Shown here: positions 7,247 to 15,131 of the stretch, piece by piece
Layout: each line of letters starts with the position of its first letter
Numbering within the stretch: the first letter of the stretch is position 1
Virus record (IMG/VR): IMGVR_UViG_3300027747_002439
Span: 1-64,000 of that record
Origin: a virus
Reading direction: 5' to 3' (one strand)
DNA: 64,000 nt
The notes under the pieces: model-generated
The model's database searches: none
Told to the model about the DNA's origin: nothing
Seen by the model: the letters and a program-made list of their open reading frames with translations, nothing else
Position numbers and translations under genes: made by a program

Positions 7247-9049
7247 GTGCCAGTTGACGTAGAGCTTGATGAATCAGGCAAGCACGTAGTTATCAATACT
7301 GAGTGGCGTCTTAAGGAACTTTGCAAGAGTATTCCAGGAGCAAAGTGGGATGCAAAAACTCAGGTTTGGAACGTGCCTACAAGTTGGGCAACATGTTTAG
7401 CGTTACGCAGTACCTTCAAAACTGACCTTCAAATTGGCCCTAGATTGACCGCGTGGGCAACCAACGAAGTTACCACACGTATTACCCCAGCGAACACTTT
7501 GCGTGACCTAGAAACCCTGGAAGAGGGCAACGAGGACCTGTTTCCCCACCAGCGCGCAGGCGTTAAATTCCTATCAGTAGCCCGTAGAGCATTACTTGCC
7601 GATGAGCCTGGTCTAGGTAAAACAGCGCAGGCAATTAGAGCACTAAAGAAGCTTCAAGATGACGGGGAAGAAGTATTCCCTGCGCTTATCGTATGCCCTA
7701 ACACATTGAAAAAGAACTGGAAGCGTGAGTTCGACATGTGGTGGCCTGGAGTTGATGTAGAAGTTATTAAAGGTTCAGCTACCGCACGTCGCAAGATCTT
7801 TGAAAACGAAGCTGATGTGTACGTTATTAACTGGGAGTCCTTGCGCTCACATTCTCGTCTTGCGTCCTACGGGTCTATTGCCCTTGCGCGGTGTCAGGAG
7901 TGCGGCGGGCATGATGAAAAGGTTACTGTAAATCGCTGTGAGGTTCACAAGCGCGAGCTTAACATGATTGATTTCAAGTCTGTCGTCGCAGATGAGATCC
8001 ACCGCTCTAAGGAGCCAAAATCAAAGCAATCTCGTGCCCTATGGGCTGCAACAGGAGATGCAGATATTCGTTTTGCACTAACAGGCACGCCTATTGCCAA
8101 CAACGTATTAGACTTATGGTCAATCCTTCACTGGTTATCACCTGAAGAGTGGCCAAGCAAGACACGTTGGGTTGACCGTATGGTTAACGTTATGTTGAAT
8201 GCCTTCGGCGGCATGATGGTGTTAGGCGTAAAGCCTCACATGGAGGAAGAATTCTACGCAACTGTAAATCCTCGCATGCGTCGTATGCTTAAGGCAAAGG
8301 TATTGCCTTGGCTTCCTGAAATGATGTTTGAACGTCGCGATATTGAAATGTCTACTAAGCAAAAGAAAGCTTATGACCAGATGCGTGACACTATGATTGC
8401 AGAGCTTGAAAACGGCGAGGCAATTACCGCGCCTTCAGCACTAACACAGACAATCCGTCTGCTTCAGTTTGCAAGTTCTTACGCAGAAATGGATGTAAAC
8501 GAGGAAACTGGAGAGATGCGTGCAATTCTTGCCGAGCCTTCGTGCAAGGTTGATTCTCTTATGGACGATATCTCAAACGGTGACTTTGGCGATGACTCAG
8601 TTGCGGTTTGCGCTGTATCACGACAACTTATAGATTTACTTAGTGCAGAAATGACTAAGGCTAAGATTCCACATGGTCTCATCACTGGCGCCCAGGATGA
8701 AGATGAGCGTCAACAAGCAGTTGACGATTTCCAATCCGGCAAGATCAAGTGGATACTTTTTACAGCACAGGCTGGCGGTGTTGGAATTACACTTACTGCA
8801 GCTCGTCGTTTAGTAATGTTACAGCGTCCGTGGTCACTTGTAGATCACAAGCAGGCACTTGACCGTGTGCACCGTATTGGATCTGAAATTCATGACTCGA
8901 TTATCGTCACAGACTACGTCACAGATGGCTCCATCGAGGAAAGAGTTATTCAGGTCCTGTCAACTAAGGCTGATAACTTTGAACAAATCGTAAAGGACAA
9001 GGATAAGCTTCTCTCACTACTCAAAGACGATAAGGCAGGAAAACTATGA
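7247..9049 (+). CDS. SNF2-family DNA helicase/translocase
   Basis: Encodes 600 residues from GTG 7247 after GAAAGGAACG. Residues about 5-70 form a small N-terminal module with WDAKTQVWNVP, reminiscent of HARP-like domains. The SF2 core follows: Walker A DEPGLGKTAQA near 117, DEIH box near 248, LTGTPIANN near 277, and C-terminal motifs TAQAGGVGIT near 505 and QALDRVHRIG near 540. The last motif is typical of SNF2/SMARCAL1-like translocases. A likely role is fork remodelling or replication initiation. ATGA overlap with the RecB-like nuclease suggests they act together. Confidence 0.92.
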   Translation: MPVDVELDESGKHVVINTEWRLKELCKSIPGAKWDAKTQVWNVPTSWATCLALRSTFKTDLQIGPRLTAWATNEVTTRITPANTLRDLETLEEGNEDLFPHQRAGVKFLSVARRALLADEPGLGKTAQAIRALKKLQDDGEEVFPALIVCPNTLKKNWKREFDMWWPGVDVEVIKGSATARRKIFENEADVYVINWESLRSHSRLASYGSIALARCQECGGHDEKVTVNRCEVHKRELNMIDFKSVVADEIHRSKEPKSKQSRALWAATGDADIRFALTGTPIANNVLDLWSILHWLSPEEWPSKTRWVDRMVNVMLNAFGGMMVLGVKPHMEEEFYATVNPRMRRMLKAKVLPWLPEMMFERRDIEMSTKQKKAYDQMRDTMIAELENGEAITAPSALTQTIRLLQFASSYAEMDVNEETGEMRAILAEPSCKVDSLMDDISNGDFGDDSVAVCAVSRQLIDLLSAEMTKAKIPHGLITGAQDEDERQQAVDDFQSGKIKWILFTAQAGGVGITLTAARRLVMLQRPWSLVDHKQALDRVHRIGSEIHDSIIVTDYVTDGSIEERVIQVLSTKADNFEQIVKDKDKLLSLLKDDKAGKL

Positions 9050-9975
9050 CCGATCCAATAAGAATCTCAAACTCGGAGATTCAAACCTTCAAGGACTGCC
9101 GCAGACGATGGTGGCTTAGCTACTACCGTCGCCTTCAACCTAGAACTCAGCAGATGACTGGTGCTCTTGCACTTGGATCTCGTGTTCACGAAGCTCTTGA
9201 TATGTACTACGGCAAAGGTATTCCACTTCTTGAGGCTCACTCTGAACTTGTTGCAAAAGATAAGCTCATTCTTGAGGAATCATTTCGCGATACCTACGAT
9301 TTAGACTCTGAGGCAGAGCTTGGACGCATTATGCTCGAGGGTTACCTTCAATGGGTAGATGAAAATGGAATTGACGCAGAACTAGAGATGATTTCTACTG
9401 AAGAGATCATCGAGATGCCTTTGCTTAACGGTGAGGTTATCCTTCAAGGTAAGATTGATATGCGTGTTCGTCGCAAGGCTGACGGAGTGCGCATGTTTAG
9501 AGACTTTAAGACAGTCGGCGGCTCATTTACCGACTTCTCTGCCATGGCGCACATGAACGAACAGATTCTTACTTATATGATGCTTGAAACAGCGCAAAAT
9601 AAAGAAGGTGAACGCTCTGAAGGCGGAATCTTTACTATGCTTAAGAAGGTTAAGCGCTCTGCAAATGCAAAGCCTCCTTTCTATGAGCAAATTGAGGTAC
9701 GACATAATGTTTTTGCCTTGCGCTCGTTTTGGCAACGTATCCACGGTGTTTTAACAAACATGATGGACGCACGTAAGGCGCTTCAAGAAGGTGGAGATCA
9801 TCGTTTTATCGTGTACCCTAGTCCTTCGCGCGACTGCAAGTGGAAATGCTCATTCTTCTCAATATGTCCGATGTTTGACGACGGTTCAGCAGCTGAAGCT
9901 GCACTTGAAGACGCGTTCCAACCTTCGGATCCATATGCCTATTACGGCGTTGAAGAGAAGAAGGGTAACGCTTAA
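9046..9975 (+). CDS. RecB/Cas4-like PD-(D/E)XK nuclease with Fe-S-type cysteines
   Basis: Encodes 309 residues. The N-terminus (SNSEIQTFKDCRRRWWLSY) and the GSRVHEALD helix are typical of the PDDEXK_1 (RecB/Cas4) fold. The core has LQGKIDMRV then FRDFKT (D...DxK), and a QILTYMMLE helix. The C-terminus has CKWKCSFFSIC, which with the N-terminal Cys could bind an iron-sulfur cluster as in AddB and Cas4. It probably processes DNA ends for the Sak4/ssDNA-binding recombination genes that follow. Confidence 0.9.
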   Translation: MTDPIRISNSEIQTFKDCRRRWWLSYYRRLQPRTQQMTGALALGSRVHEALDMYYGKGIPLLEAHSELVAKDKLILEESFRDTYDLDSEAELGRIMLEGYLQWVDENGIDAELEMISTEEIIEMPLLNGEVILQGKIDMRVRRKADGVRMFRDFKTVGGSFTDFSAMAHMNEQILTYMMLETAQNKEGERSEGGIFTMLKKVKRSANAKPPFYEQIEVRHNVFALRSFWQRIHGVLTNMMDARKALQEGGDHRFIVYPSPSRDCKWKCSFFSICPMFDDGSAAEAALEDAFQPSDPYAYYGVEEKKGNA

Positions 9976-10014
9976 TAATGTTACAAACAAACAAAGAGAT
10001 GAAAGGAAACAGTG

Positions 10015-10791
10015 ATGTCTGACGTACAACGTTCGTTGACAATCATGGTTTACGGCGAATCAAAGGTTGGTAAATCAACCTTCGCAGTAACCGCACCATA
10101 TCCGCGTCTCATGCTTGACGTTGAGGGTGGGCACAGATTCCTACCTATCACCGTTAAGTATTGGGACCCTATTAGAGAAGAACCTCCAGTTGCTGATGGC
10201 ACCTGGGATACTGTAGTCGTTAACGTTCGCGACTACGATGTTGTTCTCAAAACATTCCAGTGGTTACAAACTGGAAAGCATCAGTTCAAGTCACTTATCA
10301 TTGACTCTATCTCTGAACTTCAAGTGAAGTGCATGGATTCAATTGCAGGCACTGAACAAATGAAGATGCAACAATGGGGCGAGCTACTTCGTCACATGGG
10401 TGCGCTATTGCGTGATCTGCGTGACTTAACAATGCACCCTACACAACCATTAGAAGCTGTTGTATTGACTGCTATGGCACGCCCTGGAGCAGACGGTCGT
10501 TCACGTCCGTACCTACAGGGTCAGCTTGCAATTCAAGCACCTTACTTCTATGACATCCTTGGCGCAATTACAGTAGAAACGTTTCCTAATCCGGACCCAC
10601 TGCAATCACCGTTTAAGGCACGTCGTATGTACGTAGAACGCACAGACGAATACGAAGCAGGCGAGCGAGTACAAGGTCGACTTGGAAAGATCGTTGAACA
10701 AGAAAACCTTGGAATCGAACGCATGCTTGACATGATTTTCGGTCCAAGTGTACCAGCAGTAACACCACCAACAACTAAGTCAGGAGAATAA
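10015..10791 (+). CDS. Sak4-like RecA-fold ATPase
   Basis: Encodes 259 residues. ATG 10015 is preferred over the adjacent GTG 10012 because AAGGA (10003-10007) is then at 7 bp spacing. Walker A GESKVGKST at 14-22, Walker B-like SLIIDSISEL near 100. This is the AAA_24/Sak4 family of shortened RecA-like recombinases in phages. It sits between a RecB-like nuclease and a DUF669-like ssDNA-binding protein, a standard single-strand annealing or recombination set. Confidence 0.88.
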   Translation: MSDVQRSLTIMVYGESKVGKSTFAVTAPYPRLMLDVEGGHRFLPITVKYWDPIREEPPVADGTWDTVVVNVRDYDVVLKTFQWLQTGKHQFKSLIIDSISELQVKCMDSIAGTEQMKMQQWGELLRHMGALLRDLRDLTMHPTQPLEAVVLTAMARPGADGRSRPYLQGQLAIQAPYFYDILGAITVETFPNPDPLQSPFKARRMYVERTDEYEAGERVQGRLGKIVEQENLGIERMLDMIFGPSVPAVTPPTTKSGE

Positions 10792-10796
10792 ACCAG

Positions 10797-11327
10797 ATGA
10801 GTTCACTCAATTGGGGCGATCTTGTAAAAGACGCCGGAGATGTAGGCAGTTTCGAACCACTACCAGATGGTGACTACGATCTCGTAGTTCAGGAAGCTGT
10901 TGCAAAGGTTTCACAATCAGGCAAGACTATGTTCTCGCTTAAAGCACAGGTCCAGGGCGGCGCACATAACAAGCGTCTTGTTTGGGATAACTTAGTTGTT
11001 ACTCCAGAATCACCTGCTGCTCTTGGTATGTTTTTCCGCAAGATGGCAGCTCTCGGTCTAGGCCGTGAGTTCTTTGCAACCAGTCCTTCTAACGCTGCAA
11101 TCGAGCAGGCAGTTAAGGGTCGCGCATTTCGTGCACAAGTTGGCTCTCGCACATGGCAAGGCCAAAAGAAGAACGAAATTAAGATGTACTATGTAGCTAC
11201 AGCGCCAGCAGGTATTCCTGCTTCCCCTGCAGCTGCAGCGCCTGCACCAGCGCCTGCACCTGCACCAGCGCCTGCACCTGCACCAGCGCCAGTAGTTGCT
11301 GCTGCTCCACCTTCAGCACCCTTCTAA
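10797..11327 (+). CDS. DUF669-like single-stranded DNA-binding protein with Ala-Pro tail
   Basis: Encodes 176 residues. Residues about 20-135 look like the DUF669/SSB-like family found beside Sak4 genes (LPDGDYDLVV, then RLVWDNLVVT). The tail from about 145 is a low-complexity Ala-Pro repeat ending APPSAPF. The final Pro-Phe recalls the C-terminal PF of bacterial SSB tails that recruit partners, but the acidic residues are missing. It lies 5 bp after Sak4. Confidence 0.8.
   Translation: MSSLNWGDLVKDAGDVGSFEPLPDGDYDLVVQEAVAKVSQSGKTMFSLKAQVQGGAHNKRLVWDNLVVTPESPAALGMFFRKMAALGLGREFFATSPSNAAIEQAVKGRAFRAQVGSRTWQGQKKNEIKMYYVATAPAGIPASPAAAAPAPAPAPAPAPAPAPAPVVAAAPPSAPF
11239..11290 (+). repeat. Ala-Pro codon repeat (18-bp unit)
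   Basis: An in-frame tandem repeat of GCG/GCA and CCT/CCA codons with an 18-bp unit (GCGCCTGCACCTGCACCA), repeated about 2.5 times. It encodes the flexible tail of the ssDNA-binding protein. Length variation between relatives is expected. Confidence 0.75.
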
Positions 11328-11351
11328 ATAGTACGCTAAGTACGTCTGGTT

Positions 11352-11385
11352 TATCACCTATTCCTGGTACAGTGAATAGGTGATA
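11352..11385 (+). promoter_or_regulatory. Perfect 12-bp inverted repeat (hairpin)
   Basis: TATCACCTATTC (11352-11363) pairs with GAATAGGTGATA (11374-11385) around a 10-nt loop that itself holds CTG/CAG. No T-run follows, so this is not a classic terminator. It could be an mRNA processing or stability hairpin separating the recombination genes from the next gene, or an operator. Confidence 0.65.
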
Positions 11386-11414
11386 TTCCAAATCTACTTA
11401 GAAAGGTAGTGGGT

Positions 11415-12626
11415 ATGAAGATAATCGTTACGGGTTTTACTGCGCTCCAGATTAACACTGAGAAGCGCACAATCCAAAAAATTGACGTGCCTGCTTCTAT
11501 CGTCAAAGCATTACGAGAAGCTGGTCACGATGTTGATTGGCGCAAGGTTACTCCTGGCGAGGATCTGTCGTCTTATGATGCAGCGTGGGTAAACCTTGCA
11601 CCGTTAAACTCACTTAACGGACGTCAAGGCGCTATGGGTGCGCTATACGTTTTATCATCAGGCTTGCCTTGCGTAGGATTCTTTGATGATTGGCAAACAA
11701 ATACAGTATTTAACGGCGCTCGCGCTTTAATTCGTAAACCAGAGATGTTGTATAAGCATCTACTTGTAGGAACTGAACATCGCGGTGACGAAGGCGCAAC
11801 TTACTTTAGTCGTGCAGATATTGACGCAGCTCTCGAGCGTGTCAGAGAATTAAACCCGGCGGCCGCTAAGAAGTGCTACGTTGAACGTTACTACATGATG
11901 GATACAGACGAGAACGTTCAGCCTTATGAAAAACGTTTAGTAGAGGCAGCACGTGATCTCATAGCAGATCGTTGGACTGCAGGTATGGTTCCAGTTTGTC
12001 CTATGTATTCTTTCGGTGATAGATCTATCGTGCGCAAGCGCATGCCTGTTGAGCTAGGACCTATTGAAGCTCTTGACCCAACATCAACTGTAATTCCAAC
12101 ACTTCAACCAGTAACTGCGCTTCAGCCAGAGCACAAGAAAAAGGCTTGGGTTCTTGGAGCTCTTATGCCACATGACACCTGGCTTGAAAGAAAAAATCCT
12201 GATTGGCATGTAGAAATTGTAGGCAGTCGTAAACTTATTAAGAAGCTTGGCGGCCAACGTTTTGATACCGAACAAGATGTACTTGAATTTTACAACAAGC
12301 ACTGGGGAATTCTTTCTCCACCGTATCCACACGCTGGTTCTGGTTGGTGGCGCTCACGTTTCCTCTACGCAGCGCATGTCGGCTCTATTCTTGTAACCGA
12401 TAAGGGTGAGGGCGATCCATTAGGTGATGCGTATAAGTTAAAGATTCCTGATGTTGAAAAGATGACAGACACGCAATTGCATGAAGCAGCAATGGCGCAA
12501 CGCGCCGCTCTTGCTCCATATTTACCAGAATACTCCGCATTTGTTGAACACTGTGACCGTATCATTAAGCGTGCAGTTGCAGAAGATAAAGGCATAGCAA
12601 GAAATGCAGACGGTACTCTCGTATGA
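11415..12626 (+). CDS. Putative GT-B-like glycosyltransferase, paralogue 1
   Basis: Encodes about 403 residues. ATG 11415 gives better spacing to AGAAAGG than the alternative GTG 11409. The N-terminus looks like a Rossmann domain (KIIVTGFTAL, then ASIVKALREAGHDVDW). The C-terminal half has a second nucleotide-binding-like region (HWGILSPPYPHAGSGWW, then HVGSILVTD), as in GT-B glycosyltransferases. The next gene is a clear paralogue. The family is not firmly recognised. Its position among replication and nucleotide genes makes DNA-base glycosylation a possibility, not a demonstrated role. Confidence 0.65.
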   Translation: MKIIVTGFTALQINTEKRTIQKIDVPASIVKALREAGHDVDWRKVTPGEDLSSYDAAWVNLAPLNSLNGRQGAMGALYVLSSGLPCVGFFDDWQTNTVFNGARALIRKPEMLYKHLLVGTEHRGDEGATYFSRADIDAALERVRELNPAAAKKCYVERYYMMDTDENVQPYEKRLVEAARDLIADRWTAGMVPVCPMYSFGDRSIVRKRMPVELGPIEALDPTSTVIPTLQPVTALQPEHKKKAWVLGALMPHDTWLERKNPDWHVEIVGSRKLIKKLGGQRFDTEQDVLEFYNKHWGILSPPYPHAGSGWWRSRFLYAAHVGSILVTDKGEGDPLGDAYKLKIPDVEKMTDTQLHEAAMAQRAALAPYLPEYSAFVEHCDRIIKRAVAEDKGIARNADGTLV

Positions 12627-13669
12627 GTAAAATTCTTATCACAGGTATGACTGCATCTCATGCGTCAGAGAAGGCTAACCTGCGCTCGTTATCTTTTGCC
12701 GGAGTAATGAGACGTGTTCTTGAACAACAAGGTCACGAGGTTATTCAGGAAAACCCAGAGGTATCCTGGAACACAAAGGATCTTGAACAATACGACGCGG
12801 TACTTGTCGGCATCAGCCCTATTACAAGTTTAAGTGCAAATCATGTCTATGGTGCGTTAAGTGTTATGGATGTGCTGCTTGATTCACCTAAGCTGCATCT
12901 ATTTATTGACGCGCCAGAGCCTGCAAAGATTACTGCAAGCCTACGCGCAATGGTTAAGACGCCTGACAACCTCACCAAGCCTTTTTACTCGTACCGCAAG
13001 GGATTTAGCCACGCGTCGGAATCGAACATGCTTAATAACCTTATAGAGGTAATAGAGGACCTTCTCACAAAGCCTTGGCCTGTAACGTTGTATCCGTCAT
13101 TGCCATGGACAAACGAGGAAGAGCACGTTGCAAATCTTTTACCTGAAGGAGCGCGTGATTCTCTTAAGGCAATTAACTTAGATTCATTTTTAATCTCAAC
13201 ACAGGACATGATTGAGACAGAGCGTCGTGATAAGTGGGCAGTGGAAAATTACTCTACGCGATGGGTTAAAACAACTACGGCTACATTGTCAAATCCTACT
13301 GTCCCTATGAAGTGGAACAAGTCATGGAGCGACGCGCAGGTTGATGTACAAATTGCAGCTAGCATAGGCGCTCTTATTCCACCGTATTCTTCAAGCACGT
13401 GGTGGAGTTATAGATACGCTCAATGCATGAACGCATTAACTGCAATCGCTACAGACTGGAAAGAAAGTAGTATTCTTGGGTCTTCCTGGACGCATCTTGC
13501 CTCAAGTATTGAAAGTATGTCCCAGGAGGAGCGTACTACGCTTGCACTAGAACAACGTAAGACGTATCTAGCGAGCATTCCTACACGAAGAGAAGCAACC
13601 ATAAACCTAACACAGGCGTTAGGTTTATTTACGAGAAAAGAGCAAACCAATGTCTATCTTGTTCAATAA
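12623..13669 (+). CDS. Putative GT-B-like glycosyltransferase, paralogue 2
   Basis: Encodes 348 residues and overlaps the previous gene by 4 bp. Shared features with paralogue 1: ILITGMTASH at the start, VMRRVLEQQGHEVI, YDAVLVGISPITSLS and a C-terminal GALIPPYSSSTWW. The last matches the GILSPPYPHAGSGWW of its partner. Paired paralogues may form a heterodimer or act in sequence on one substrate. It also overlaps the pyrophosphatase gene by 20 bp. Function is uncertain. Confidence 0.62.
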   Translation: MSKILITGMTASHASEKANLRSLSFAGVMRRVLEQQGHEVIQENPEVSWNTKDLEQYDAVLVGISPITSLSANHVYGALSVMDVLLDSPKLHLFIDAPEPAKITASLRAMVKTPDNLTKPFYSYRKGFSHASESNMLNNLIEVIEDLLTKPWPVTLYPSLPWTNEEEHVANLLPEGARDSLKAINLDSFLISTQDMIETERRDKWAVENYSTRWVKTTTATLSNPTVPMKWNKSWSDAQVDVQIAASIGALIPPYSSSTWWSYRYAQCMNALTAIATDWKESSILGSSWTHLASSIESMSQEERTTLALEQRKTYLASIPTRREATINLTQALGLFTRKEQTNVYLVQ

Positions 13670-14135
13670 CTGGTTAAGACGTACACGTGATCTACAAAAA
13701 GATGTGTACTTTATTAACTATGAAGAAATGGAAGGCGATAAGCCTCAAAATATTCGTCGTCTAGTTGAGTATATGCGTTGGAACATGCTCGCCATCGATG
13801 ACGAACTTGCAGAGATGCGTCAGGCAATATCGTGGAAGCCTTGGCAACATGATGCTCCATACGCAGATCGTGAAGAGATCATCAAGGAGGCTGTTGACGT
13901 CTTGCACTTTGTCGCAAATATCATCGTTGCGGCGGGCGGAACTGACGAGATGCTCGATAAGTTCTATCTTGAAAAGATGGAACGCAACAAGGAACGCCAG
14001 CTTAATGGGTACAAGGTTAAGGACGTAGGAGTAAAGTGTACTCTATGTCAGCGCGCAATTGATGACGTCGGCCGCGGCGCAAGCCCGGATATGTGTGCTA
14101 AATGTTTGCCTAAGGAGGTAGATTACAGTGCCTGA
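13650..14135 (+). CDS. All-alpha NTP pyrophosphatase (dUTPase_2/dCTPase-like) with C-terminal zinc knuckle
   Basis: Encodes 161 residues. The helical core has the paired acidic motif of dimeric dUTPase/MazG enzymes: MLAIDDELAEMRQAI near 47-61, then EEIIKEAVDVLHFVANI near 74-90. Residues about 130-155 add CTLCQRA and MCAKC, a likely zinc-binding tail. These enzymes hydrolyse dUTP or, as in T4 gp56, dCTP and dUTP. In this operon it could clear dUTP or normal dCTP. The zinc tail is an unusual addition. Confidence 0.82.
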   Translation: MSILFNNWLRRTRDLQKDVYFINYEEMEGDKPQNIRRLVEYMRWNMLAIDDELAEMRQAISWKPWQHDAPYADREEIIKEAVDVLHFVANIIVAAGGTDEMLDKFYLEKMERNKERQLNGYKVKDVGVKCTLCQRAIDDVGRGASPDMCAKCLPKEVDYSA

Positions 14136-14547
14136 GATTAACAAAGAGTGGATTAAAGAACAAATGCAGGAGGCAAAGGTTAAGGTAGGAGTTGGAAATG
14201 CACTACTAAAACTTCTTTCCGCGTGGGAACCTTTGAAGTTATCTAATCCTCAGCAAAAAGAGGTATTAGCGCTATTTAACCAACTTGCACTTGGCTACGC
14301 TATAACACCAGAGGTTGCTAATGAGATATGGGTTGACGCACAACCAGGAGCGATTACTGTTGGAGATCAGGTACGCGTAAAACTTGACGCATATCAAGGA
14401 TCTACTGGTGCGATGCATAACGGACGCAGAGGTAAGGTTGTTGGAATTCGCTATGGCGATATTATCTTTAAGTCTAATGACGACAAGCAGCCTGTACTTG
14501 ATGGCTCACACTACGCGCCTTATCAACTTCAGAAGAAAGTTCAATAA
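14128..14547 (+). CDS. Hypothetical protein with KOW/SH3-like C-terminal domain
   Basis: Encodes 139 residues from GTG 14128 after AAGGAGG, overlapping the previous gene by 8 bp. The N-terminal 60 residues are helical. The C-terminal part (GDQVRVKLDAYQG, then GRRGKVVGIRYGDI) has the look of a small SH3/KOW beta-barrel often used for nucleic-acid or ribosome contacts. No specific function is assigned. Confidence 0.65.
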   Translation: MPEINKEWIKEQMQEAKVKVGVGNALLKLLSAWEPLKLSNPQQKEVLALFNQLALGYAITPEVANEIWVDAQPGAITVGDQVRVKLDAYQGSTGAMHNGRRGKVVGIRYGDIIFKSNDDKQPVLDGSHYAPYQLQKKVQ

Positions 14548-14750
14548 TGAGATCTACAGTTGAGTTCTACATTACAGGATCTACCTTAACTGAGATTATG
14601 GAAGGTGCTAAGAAGCGTTGGCAAGATTTTTGCGGTGACGAAAGCGCAACCTTGCCTACGGACTCAGAGTTGCAGATCAAGGATAAACTTGATGACGGCA
14701 ACATACTTACAGGGATCATCACTATTCGCACGAAGGTAGAAGACAAATGA
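14547..14750 (+). CDS. Small hypothetical protein
   Basis: Encodes 67 residues. The ATG overlaps the upstream stop by one base and the downstream ATG by four, so it is clearly in the operon. Predicted beta-alpha-beta layout with STVEFYITGSTL at the start and ILTGIITIRTKV at the end. No family is recognised. Confidence 0.6.
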   Translation: MRSTVEFYITGSTLTEIMEGAKKRWQDFCGDESATLPTDSELQIKDKLDDGNILTGIITIRTKVEDK

Positions 14751-15067
14751 CAGAAAATGATGCAGTAGTTCAGTATCGCGTTGAGGCTTTACGCGAGGCC
14801 GCAAAAATAATTGCAGGTGATAGGGACGCGCAATACGGAAGACCTGAGGAAAACTTTGCACGTATATCGAAGGTATGGTCAATGATTCTTGGAGTCGATA
14901 TATCTACCGAAGACGTTGCAATGATGATGGTCGGGTTAAAGGTTGCACGCTACGCAAACAAGTCTGGGTTCCAGGGAGACACTTGGATTGACATCGCGGG
15001 ATACGCGGGTTGCGGGTATGAGGTAGGTATGTTGGAGCTAGAAAAGAACGCTAATCTTTCTGCGTAA
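14747..15067 (+). CDS. DUF6378-like phage protein
   Basis: Encodes 106 residues with the pattern seen in a widespread phage family (DUF6378 or similar): EAAKIIAGDRDAQYG, then ENFARISKVWS, STEDVAMMMVGLKVAR and DTWIDIAGYAG. The biochemical role of the family is not established; it is commonly found near phage nucleotide-metabolism genes. ATGA overlap upstream. It is the last gene before a 64 bp gap. Confidence 0.78.
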   Translation: MTENDAVVQYRVEALREAAKIIAGDRDAQYGRPEENFARISKVWSMILGVDISTEDVAMMMVGLKVARYANKSGFQGDTWIDIAGYAGCGYEVGMLELEKNANLSA

Positions 15068-15131
15068 ATAACGCGCGGTAAGTAAGATGTCGGTATAAGG
15101 TCCTACCCTAGGAACTACGAAGGGCTAAGCC

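Noticed and set aside
9046-9975. Cas4 as part of a CRISPR system
   Set aside because: The RecB/Cas4-like nuclease lies in a phage recombination operon with Sak4 and a DUF669-like protein; no other Cas gene is present.
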